From NCBI RefSeq assembly GCF_000485595.1, contig NW_014577827.1, positions 66,552 to 115,937 of the forward strand: a stretch of DNA of 49,386 nt. The letters run 5' to 3'. The first letter of the stretch is position 1; each line of letters starts with the position of its first letter. This stretch comes from Priapulus caudatus (Eukaryota > Priapulida > Priapulimorpha > Priapulimorphida > Priapulidae). The translations under genes were made by a program, and so were the position numbers. This document shows, piece by piece, positions 32,168 through 42,900 of the stretch. The notes beneath the pieces were generated by a model. The model searched no databases. It saw only the letters and a list, made by a program, of their open reading frames with translations, and was not told the origin of the DNA.

Positions 32168-32765
32168 TTCGTTACAGAAATCAACTACTGCGAGTTGATT
32201 TCGTTACGAAATCAGCCTACTGCGAGTGATTTCGTTACGAATCAGCTACTGCAAGTGATTTCGTTACAAAACTCAATGCTACACCCTTGGCGCCCCGGCA
32301 CGCAAGTGTCGATGACTTTATTTCGTTACAAAATCAAGTCTACAAGTGATTTCGTTACGAATCAACTACTGCGAGTGATTTCGTTACGAAATCAACTTCT
32401 GCGAATGATTTCGTACGAATTCAACTACTGCGAGTGATTTCGTTACGAAATCGGCTACTGCGAGTGATTTCGTTACGAAATCAGCTACTGCGAGTGATTT
32501 CGTTGACGAAGCATTGCGACACTTGGCGCGCTGGCGTGCAAGTGTAGCATGACTTGATTTCGTAACGAAATCAAGTCTACAAAGTGATTTCGTTACGAAA
32601 TCAACTACTGCGAGTGATTTCGTGACGAAATCAGCTACTACAATCGAGTGATTTCGTTACGAAATCATGCTACACTTGGCGTAAGGGCGCCAAGTGTCGC
32701 ATGACTGATTTCGTAACGAAATCAAGTCTACAAAGTGATTTCGTTACGAAATCAAGTCTACAAAT
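32168..32765. repeat. palindromic 30-bp satellite, left array
   Basis: About 15 units of TGATTTCGTTACGAAATCA plus ACTACTGCGAG or AGTCTACAAAG linkers. Interspersed CAAGTGT(C/A)GCATGAC and CTACACTTGGCG segments are short inverse pairs around a GCGC core. No coding potential. Confidence 0.85.
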
Positions 32766-33029
32766 AAATCATGTAAATATTTGCGTTATATTATTATTAT
32801 ATATTGCGGGAAAAAATAGTTAAATGGATAAAGATAGAAAAATGAAAAAATATGCATACATGGGGGCGTGCGTGCATGGATGTGGATAGACTGGTACCCG
32901 GTCCCACCTCTCGGCTTAGTTACTCGATGGGCTTAGTTACCATCGAGTAATCAAGATGGGAGCGAGTACCGTCTGTAGGATGTGGACTGCGGGAATTTAG
33001 GAAATCGGAACGGGGTTGTCTATATTCAG

Positions 33030-34680
33030 GCCGGTACAGGAGGAGGAGCATGGTGAGGTGGTGGAGAAGGAGGAGGAGAGAAGCTGGTGGAGAAGGAGGA
33101 GGGGGAGAAGCTGGTGGAGAATGAGGAAGGGGAGAAGGGAGAAGGTGGTGGGAAGGAGGAGGGGAGAAGCTGGGTGGAGAAGCGAGGAGGGGAGAAGACT
33201 GGTGTCGAGAATGAGGACCATGGCTTAGCAAGGGAGAAGCTGTTTGGAGAAGGAGGAGGGGGAGGAAGATGGCTGAAGCGAGGAGGCCAAGGGGAGAAGG
33301 GAGAAGGTGATTGGAGAAGGAGGAGGCTAGAAGCCTGGTGGAGCAAGGAGTGAAAGGGAGAAGGGATCGGTGTGAGTAGAAAAAGTGAGTGAGAAGCTCG
33401 GGTAGAGAAGCAAGGAGGGAGAGGTGGTGGAGGAGGGGCGAGCAAGCTTAGTGGAAGAAGGAGGGGAGAGCTGGGTGGAGAAGGAGGGAAGGGGTCAGAA
33501 GCTGCGTTGGGAATGAAGAAGGGGAGAAGTGGGCAGAAGGTCGGTGTGAGAGAGAGGAGGGGAGAAGCTGTGTGGAGAGGAGGAGGGCGAGCCAAGGAGA
33601 ACGGTGGTGGCAGAAGTAAGGAGCGGCAAGAAGCTGGTGGAGAAGAGGAGGGGGAGAAGGGAGGAAGCGTCGCGTACCGTGAAGGAAGGAGGAAAGCTGG
33701 CTGAGAGAAGCAAGACGCGCGGAGAAAGCCTGGGTGGAGACAGGTAGCGCGAGGGGAGAAGGCAGGCGGTGAGAATGGAGCGTTGGTGTAAGGAGGAGCG
33801 ACGGGAGAAAGGAGAAGGGGATAAGGAGGCAGGAGAAGCGGCAGCTGGTGGAGGAGGAGGGAGAATGGAGAAGGTTGCTGGAGGAGCGGGAGAAGCCTGC
33901 GTGAGAAGAGGAAGGAGAGAAGAGAGAAGGTGGTGGAGAATGGCAGAATGGCGAGAGAAGCTGGTGGAGATAGCCGAGCGAGGGCCTGGGCAGAAAGCTG
34001 GTGGCAGAAGGAGGAGGGGAGAAGGAGGCGGGAGAAGGGCAGCTCGGTGGAGGAGGAGGGGGGGAGAATGCGGAGAAGCTGAGTTTGGAGAAGGCCATGG
34101 AGGTGGAGAAGCTGGCTGGAGAATGGCAGGAAGGGAAGAAGGAGGGGAGAAGCTGGTTAGCAGAAGGAGAGGGAGAGGAGAAGCTGGTTAGAGAAGGAGA
34201 GAAGCTGGTTGGAGAAGGAGGAAGCTACGACCCAACTCTCCCCTCCTCCTCTCACCACCTTCCCCCTTTCTCCCCCTCCTTCTCCCACACCTCTCTCTCT
34301 CCCGCCTCCTCCTTCTTCTCACGGCAGCTTCACCCCTCCTCCTTCTCCACCACTTCTCCCTACCCCTTCTCCACAACCTTCTTCCTCTCCCTTCCTCTTC
34401 TCCACCAGCTCCCCTTTCCCCTCGTCCCCTCACCTTCCCTTCCTCGTCCTTCCTCCTTCTCCACCAGCCTTCACCCCTCCTCCTTTCCTCCACCAGACTT
34501 CTCCTTCCCCTTCTGATCTCCACACAGCTCTCTTCCCCTCTCTCCTTCTGCACCAGCTTTCTCCCTCCTCCTCTTCCACCACTCTCTCCCTTCTCCCTTC
34601 CACATTCTCCTACCAGCTCTTCCCTCCTCCCTTCTTCACCAGCTCCTCTCTTCCTCCTCTCCAAACCACTTCACCATTGC
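33030..34680. repeat. purine-rich then pyrimidine-rich low-complexity core
   Basis: From 33030 to about 34240 the plus strand is almost pure G/A in loose 25-30-base repeats (GAGAAGCTGGTGGAGAAGGA). From 34241 to 34680 it is the inverse (TCCTTCTCCACCAGCTTC-like). Scattered single-base irregularities resemble read errors. Long frames on both strands are low-complexity artefacts. The inverted halves differ in length, about 1.2 and 0.44 kb. Confidence 0.8.
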
Positions 34681-35030
34681 TTCACACTTCTGCCACATCG
34701 AGATCGCTTTGCGATAACAGCTGGATGACGTCACAAACACGCGATTACTCAGATTGGTTATAACACACAACCACGTGACAAAACATGCAAATTATCTCCT
34801 GCTACCGGCCGAATATAGACAACCCCATCGGAACCATCAAATATCCTGTTGATGGAGATTCGGGCGTCACCCTTATCTCTGATTCCTGGAGAAATCAGCG
34901 AAGTTTCCCCTCCCCCATTGGCCAATTAACGCAAATATTATCATGATTTATTTACAACAATTAATTAAAAATTAAAATAATTTATTACGTGTAATTAAGT
35001 TATCATCGCAGTAGTTTAATATTCTCACGA
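34681..35030. other. spacer of the foldback-like block, right side
   Basis: Unique-looking sequence. Part of it (TATAGACAACCCCATCGG near 34815 and CGCAAATATTATCATG near 34931) is the inverse of 32765-33020. No gene. Confidence 0.6.
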
Positions 35031-36125
35031 AATCACCGCAGACTGATTTCGTAAGAAATCACTGTAGACCCCGACTTCGTAACGAAATCACTTTGCAGAC
35101 TGGTGATTCTCCTACGAAACAGATCTTCGTATACGAAATCAGTCATAGCGACACTGCGCCCCACACGCCCAAGTGTATCATGATTCGTAACGAAATCACT
35201 CGATTTGCCAGTAGCTGATTTCGCCACGAAATCACTCGCAGAGTGATTTCGTAACGCAAATATACTTGTAGACGGGATCGCTAACGAAATCATTTTGTAA
35301 CTGATTCGTTACGAAACAGTGATTTCGTACGAATCAGTCATGCGACACTTCGCCCACACGCCAAGGTACATGCATTTCGCTAACGAAATCACTCAATTGC
35401 ATAGTATTGAGTAACGACTCGAGTGAATGCGCACATTTGGCGCGCACGGGCGCCCAAGGTACAGATTTCGTTAGAAATCACTGCAGTAGCTACGTAACGA
35501 AAATCAAGTCATGCTACACTTGGCGCGCGCGGGCTCGCGCATGCCATCAGATTCTTTCGTAACGAAAAACGCTCAGTGGTTGATTTTCGCTAACAAATCA
35601 CCTTTGTAGATTGATTTCGTACATAATAAGTTAAAGCTACCTTTGGCGCGCAGCGCCAATTGTCGCATGCTATCGTCACGCAAATCACCCGCAGTAGCTA
35701 ATTCGTAACGAAAATCACTCGCAGTAGTCCGCTTCGTAACGAAATCACTCGCCAGTAGTATTCGTAAACGAAATCATTCGCATAGTTGATTTCGTAACGA
35801 AATCATTGTCCAGTAGTTATTATCGTGACGAAATCACATCGCCAGTAGTGATTCGTAACGGAAATCACTTTGATAGACTTGATTTTGTAACGAAATAAAG
35901 TCATGTGACACTTGCGTGCCGGGGGCGCACAGTGTAGCATGATTTTCGTAACGAAATCCCTTTCAGTTTGCCGATTTCCTTAACGAAACACTCGCATAGC
36001 TGATTTGTAACAGAATCACTCGCACGTTAGCTTAATTTCGTAACGAAATCACTTGTAGACTTGATTCGTTATCAAAATCATTGGATTCGCCTTACGAAAT
36101 CAGTCATGACGACACTGGACGGACT
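35031..36125. repeat. palindromic satellite, right array (inverted, indel-rich)
   Basis: Same units as the left array but inverted in linker order and carrying many one-base losses and gains (for example GATTTTCGCTAACAAATC). It ends with the inverse of the block's left terminus. Confidence 0.75.
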
Positions 36126-36375
36126 CAAAAATGACGCGACCGTGACGAAATCGCTCGTTCGTCACCTTTACATACTATGTGTGAGTTTTTGTGCCGAGAG
36201 CATCTTTGTAGGTAAGGGATAAAAACACGCTTGAATGCGGCTTCCCTAAAATTGCAACATCTGATCATACTTTGAAGCGGCATATAGGCTTCATCGCCCT
36301 CCTTATCGCAAGCTTACTATATCGTTTCGACGCTTTGAGTGACGTCACAGCCGTTACCATGAGATTCAAATACCA
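36126..36375 (-). other. element X internal region, middle part
   Basis: Inverse of 47713-47954. It connects the satellite block to the TIR element and ends GATTCAAATACCA at 36375, exactly where the empty-site copy continues with CGCTAGC. Confidence 0.65.
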
Positions 36376-36675
36376 CCCAGCTAACAAAGTTATGTTCTTC
36401 AATGTATGGGAATGTTTCTTTTAGGTTAGCAGAACATTATTCAGTAACGTTCTAATAACGTGTTTTAGGAAAGTTTTTCCTGCATTCTGAGAACGTTTTT
36501 ACAAACATTCACATAACATTGACCAACTTCACGAAAATGCATATTTAACTGCAGCAAAACTCAGCGTATTGCGCTGCAGTCTTATCTTAATGTCTCCAGT
36601 ACGCAGTACATCACACACACACACACACACACACGCCACACACACACCACACACACACACACACACACAAACAAG

Positions 36676-36711
36676 TGTAATACAGTCGAAGGACGAATAT
36701 GTAGAGTAGCT
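36676..36711 (+). repeat. truncated second copy of element 3 LTR start
   Basis: The first 36 bases of the LTR (TGTAATACAGTCG...GAGTAGC) follow CAAG exactly as at 31372, then jump to gag leader sequence. This is probably the end of a gap-fill read meeting the next contig. Confidence 0.7.
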
Positions 36712-36982
36712 TATGTGATATGTTCATTGATCTCCGGGGATAGACTTATGGTGTTAAAATCTGCATATTTCAGTTGTGTTTTTAATTTCGGATGTGAGTG
36801 GGAAAGTATATTTTGTCGGAGCGCAAGCCTACAGTAAATGATATCGTGGATATCAACGTGATAATACTCGTCTCGCCGCTGTGTATACGGCCTGTTAACC
36901 TCCCCGTTTACAATCCCATCCGTTCTCGTTAGTGCTATTCCTTTGTCCTTTGTTCTCTGTGGTACCACACCTTTGTGTTGTA

Positions 36983-39900
36983 ATGGCTACCCCTCCCAGA
37001 TTTTCACCTAGAGATCCACTCTCTCCTCTTCTCTCTGATATCAACATAGATAAACCCATTGATCAGTCGATCGACGATGAAGAAATTTCATTCCCAAAAA
37101 ATAGTCTGAAAAAGTTAGTTAAAGAAGTGCAGAGTTTGTCACTATTGGGAAATAGTCCGACGTTCAATGGTCGTGAGAATAGCACCGTCTCATTTGGAGA
37201 GTGGTTCAAATCGATTAATAGATTATTCTTGATATTAGATGAACAAACTGATAACGATCGAATACGTACTGCACTTAGATTGTTAACGGATGAACCAGCG
37301 TCTTACGCTGCCGAGATTTTTACGACTTACCCGGCGATAGAATGGAGGCATTTCATACAAATTTTACGTCAGAGATACACAGATGCCTCGGAAATTCCCG
37401 TGGCTCTGCAGAAATTCAAAAAAGCCAAGCAACGCGCGTCTGAATCGGTACAGGCCTTCGCGAAACGTATAGAGGCACATGCACGCATAGCGTTCGGAGT
37501 GATTACAGACAAAGATGTAATTCATAATGCGCGTCTGATCGAACAGTTAATCGACGGACTTGCAGATGATCGGTTAAAAAGAACTTTGGTAAGAAAGAAA
37601 CCGTCATCATTCATTGAGGCAGTTCAAATTGCAAATGACGAGGGCGCGGTAGCTCTTGAAGTGAAAATAAGATCATCTAAGCCTGAAATGTCGGACGTTT
37701 CACAAATTACAGCCTCACAAACTCTTCAGCAGCAAATTGCGGATTTGAGACAAATCGTGGCAGATTTGACTCAATCTCGTAAGGCAAATGGAATAAGTGA
37801 CAACGAACAGGCGCGTAGTGCTACTAGCATAAACGATACGCAATTCCAACCACAGCAAACACGCTATAATTCACGTATGGCTAGTCCGAGACGAGGTGAT
37901 CGTTATCCTTTGTCTTATAAATCGCCGCCGTTTAACAATTACCGAGCCGCTCAGCAGCAGTACAGCGCACGGAACGTGTTTCCATCACAAACCGCTCGCT
38001 ATGCACAGACACAGTTTAATCAACAAAGGCTGCCAGCGTACGCTCAATCAAACACACGCTATGCATACACACCGGACAGGCGCCCGATTTGTCATTCATG
38101 TAAACAACCTGGGCATATGTGGCGTGATTGCCAGCTGCAGCGCAGACAGCCAGCTTCATATAACGCACGTGAAAAAGGAGAACGCTGCGTTCACGCAGAG
38201 ACAGTGAAAGTGGCAACGATTATGAATAAGTCTCACGAAGATATGCATGACATAACTTCGAATGAAGGAACTACGCCTTCATGCTGTGTGAAAATTGGAG
38301 GGGTTTCAGTAAGTGCTTTGTTAGATTCGGGCAGTGCAGTGTCGATAATTGCTCATAGTCTGTGGGATAAAATCAGGGAACGTTATCAAAAGGATTTCTC
38401 GCAGGGGAGTACTCAAATCTTAAATTCAGCTAGTGGTCATCATCTACTCGTTGTTGGGAAAATAACCTTGCCAGTGCGAATTGCTAACCAAATTCTGTTT
38501 CAGCCATTTTATGTAGTTCGTGATTTCGCGCAAGCAGTATTGTTGGGATTTAATTTTATGCAACAGCATAGAGTAAGGTTAGATTGCGGAGATAGTTTAA
38601 TGACAGTAAATGATCAGACAGTGCCAATGTGTGCTTATGCTACGATTTCGTGTGAGCAAGTAACACTAAATAAGACTATAGTTGTGCCACCCAAAACTAC
38701 GTGTCATGTACAATGTAGACCAAGGCGGTTTACCAGTTCTAAACAGCTGCAAACAGTCACTTTGTATAATCCACAATTGTGTCCACAGCAGATTCAGAGC
38801 GGGACAGCGCTTAACCTCAGAACAGCTTCTATGGTAACACCTGTGTTGTTAAAGCTACCCATTACACGTACGCACAAACCCACTCATACGGAAACACCCA
38901 CTCATACGCACACACCCACTCGTTCGCACACACACACTCACTCGCACACTAATTATTCACGCTCTCAAGGTTTAACTACACACTCAAGTTTCACACCCAG
39001 TCAAGTGCCAACACACTTCAATAATGTTCAAGCGTCGCGCACGTTACATAAAAGCACAGACACAAACACCCGCTCGCTTATTGGGAACTCACACGCTACA
39101 TGCGGGCCGCTAATGACAATCCCGACCACAAGCGCGCTAACAGGGAGCACCAAGCCATTAGTAGCATCTACACCACCGATGGTTGTTTCACACGCAGTAA
39201 AATCTCAAGCGCCTACACGTCGCAAGCTCATTTATTCACCACTAACGTCTACTAACAATGCGACAGCTGCGTCACATGAATCAACAGCAACTTTCTCAGC
39301 CCGCCCAAGACACAAGCTGCAAACACGCAAGCAACCCAAACACGCACGCACGCACTCGCAGATACTTACACCACAAATCAACAACACCCAAGCATCTCAA
39401 CAACAGACAGCTGCTACGTTCACTCGCTCACCTAGTGTCAATACACGTCGACTCGCAATCACACACACCCAGCCGCTCGCATCCTCTTCAGCTAAGGCGG
39501 GCCAGCTGCGTAATCACTCTGTTGTTTTCGGCGACCTTAGCCCGACATTTGTGCAAACGGTCACCACTTGTGCTGAACCCGTACACAATGACGCCAGGCA
39601 GCTGCGCGGTGAGAACAATAACGCCTCATTACACACCAACGAGTTCGCTCACGATAACAACACCGCCACCACAGTTAGTAAACAAGACATTCTGCAGGCT
39701 TTAAACTTGCAGCATTTAAGCGAACGACAGCGTACAGAAATAACGTTGCTAATAGCATCCCATACAGACTTATTCGCAATGACAGACACGCAGTTGGGAC
39801 CAGGTACACACTTAGTGAGTATGACAATAGATACGCAAGGTCATACGCCGGTCGCACAGAAAGCATTTCGTACACCAATATTGCAACGGGAAGCATTGCA

Positions 39901-42900
39901 GGCACATATAGATAAGCTATTAAAAGCCGGGGTGATCACAGAAGCTGAGAGTGATTGGGCCAGCCCTGTTTTCATAGTTAAGAAGAAAGACGATGTCCGG
40001 GGAAGAATGGTCGTTGACTTCAGAGCGTTAAATAGGGTCACAATACCTATTCGATTCCCGTTACCGCGGGTAGAAGATATAATCGCATCCCTTGGTAACG
40101 CGAAGTATTTCACCACGTTGGATTTAAAAAGTGGATATTATCAAATACCTATGCATCCAGACGATAAACATAAGACCTGTATAATTACCCACAATGCCAC
40201 CTATCAATTCGAAAAACTCCCTTTTGGCTTGTCGAATTCGCCGAGTGTCTTTCAGAAACTCTTAAATAAAGTCCTAGAAGGGCTTCATGGAAAAATGGCA
40301 ACTCCGTACATCGATGACATAATTATCTACAGTCCAACGTTTGAACAGCATATAGAAGATATAAAAACTGTGTTCGAACGCTTGCGTACGGCACGGTTAA
40401 AATTAAATCCTAGTAAGTGTGTGTTTTTGAAGGAAAAAGTTCTTTATCTCGGACACATGATCTCAGCTAAGGGCGTTTTGCCAGACCCACAAAAGATAAC
40501 AGTGTTACAGAACTTAAAAGCACCCAAAACGGTAAAACAAATTCGTCAATTTCTCGGTTTAGCGTCGTACTATAGGTCGCATATAAAAGATTTCGCGCGC
40601 ATTGCAGTCCCGCTCGTGAGATTAACCAGAAAACATGTTCGTTATGTTTGGGACAAGGACACAGAAGCAGCTTTTGTGGCACTCAAGCATGCATTGTCTC
40701 ACGCCCCCGTTTTGGCATATCCAAATATACTGGAGCCGTATAAATTATATACAGATGCTAGCGACTATGCGGTGGGGGCTGTGTTAACACAAACCGATGC
40801 TGACGGGAACGAAGTCGTTATTCAGTATATTAGTCACCAGCTAACACCAACACAATGTCGTTGGGCCGTTGTACAAAGGGAAGCGTACGCGATTTTGTTT
40901 GCAATGAAGAGATGCAGGCATTTAATTCTTGGGGCTTCACTAACGGTCGTAACTGATCATCAACCTCTCAAGTACTTACTAACGTCGCCAAATTTGACAA
41001 ATGCGCGGCTGTTACGTTGGGCAGTCATATTTAGCGAATATAATCCGACAATTGTTTACAGACCAGGACGAGAGAACGCAGCCGCCGATCTCCTTTCGAG
41101 AATCACGCAGTCTGACAATGAGAATAGTGTGTCAACAGTACATAGCGTAATCCCCTTGCCATTTCAGAATAACCCCATTTCAGATCATCAAACAAATACA
41201 CAGCAGACCGACACAGCGCCATCTGTGGGGACAGAAAGTGGCAGTAGCTGCTATGAGAATAAAAATGATAATTACGGACAGCAAGAAGCGCCATCTGTTG
41301 GCACGAATGGCAGCGGCAAGCACTGTGGAATTACAACTCAGAAAAGCCAGACGCCACAGGCGTCATCTGTTGGAACAGAACGCAGCGGAGAAAATCAGAA
41401 CGAATTAACAACCGCCACGCAAGAGTGTGGGCACGTACGGCTACACACAACCAGCGTGCCAGCCCACTCGACCGCAGCTGGACAGAACAATAGCCTTTTG
41501 TCTACGGCTGTTAGCCGACCAGTTGGGACCGGTCAGGTAGCTGTCATACAAGCTACAACACTGCCCACCCAGCAAGCGCTGTTACAAAGTCAATATGACG
41601 ATCCCAGCCTGTATAAGATCCGCGCATCACTGACAGCGGAAACAACGACTTTGAAGGAGTTGAAGTTCTTGTCTACATATACGATATCAGATGAGGGGCT
41701 CTTACAACACATAACAGAGGCGACACCGACGAGCGACCCAAGCATACAACTGGTAGTTCCCGAAAACTATCAATCGATTATAACAGCTTATCATCATGAC
41801 ACCATACATTCTGCGCATTTAGGCTTTGCAAAGACATACGCTAAGATTAAGGAGAGATATTTTTGGCATAAAATGTATTCAACTATTACCGACTACGTAC
41901 GCAGTTGTATAATTTGTAAGGCACGCAAGCTAACATTCGTCAAGTCGCCTTTAGCTGCAGCACCGATACCGACGTTTCCCTTTGAAGTCGTAGCAGTTGA
42001 TACGTGCGAATACCCGCTCACGGTACGCGGTAACCGCTACGTCGTACATTTCCAGGACTTGTTTAGCAGTTGGCCGGAAATTTTTATTACAAAAGATAAA
42101 AAAGCGAGTACAATCGCCGGTCTCTTGCTTAACGAAATTATACCTCGGCATTCTTGTCCTAGGGTTTTGCTTTCGGACAATGGGACAGAATTTTGCAATA
42201 AAATTATGGATAAAGTCACTAAGTATTTTCAGATCAAGGCTGTTACTTGCGCCCCTTATCATCCAGCCTCCAATGGAGCTAATGAACGTTTCCACAGAGT
42301 TTTAAATCAGATGTTATCGCATTTCCTTTCGGCGGATCAGGGAAATTGGGACTTGGTCATTCCACCATTATTATCCGCGTATCGGGCCTCAGTTCACGCG
42401 ACTTCGCTACATACGCCTTTTTTCCTCCTATATGGTAGAGAACCTGTGTTACCAATGGACAATTTATTGTTGCCAAGACGTAAGTGTTACGACGAAGAGC
42501 CAGTTTCACAAACCTTGCAGAGATTCCACCATGCATATGCGCACATGCGCATAGCAACACAGGAGATGAGAAGCCATAACAAGAAACTCTACGATAAGCG
42601 AGTCAGGCTCCAGGACTTCAAGTTGGGAGATCCAGTCTTCTATCACGATCCAGTACGGAAGCCCGCCACGACACATAAGCTGAATAACCCCTGGAAATCC
42701 CATTACACGGTTATTGAAATTATATCGCCAAAGAAATTATTATTGCAACACGAAAACACACAGCGTCAAGTTACCGCGCATGTTGACAATATCCGAGCAG
42801 CGTATCCATGGAAAAGATGGGATCAGCCACGCAGTCAAGTCACTACGAGACCCACACATGAAGCCGGAGATGAAGCCGCACCTGAAGCCATGACTGAAGC

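Larger units (their letters stand above)
31017..36125. repeat. foldback-like block with palindromic 30-bp satellite and inverted arms
   Basis: The left end reads GGGGCGCCAAGTGTCGCATG followed by the satellite; the right end (GTCATGACGACACTGGACGG) is its inverse. Units of about 30 bp carry TGATTTCGTTACGAAATCA, itself a palindrome with 9-base arms, spaced by ACTACTGCGAG-type linkers. The left arm (32168-33030) and right arm (34800-36125) are inverted copies: satellite, then an AT-rich piece (AATAAATCATGTAAATATTTGCG), then a unique piece with GGGGTTGTCTATATTC. A purine-rich core then turns pyrimidine-rich. The inverted copy of element X at 47954/47955 lacks the block. The right arm is indel-rich and the left is interrupted by misplaced contig sequence (31087-32122) and Ns, so the true length is unknown. 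Confidence 0.55.

Noticed and set aside
32168..32765. CRISPR-like array of palindromic repeats
   Set aside because: Spacers are the same two or three linkers, so this is satellite DNA.
33026..34763. Several 100-220-codon ORFs on both strands
   Set aside because: Low-complexity purine/pyrimidine repeats lack stops in many frames; Ser/Pro- or Glu/Gly/Lys-only proteins.
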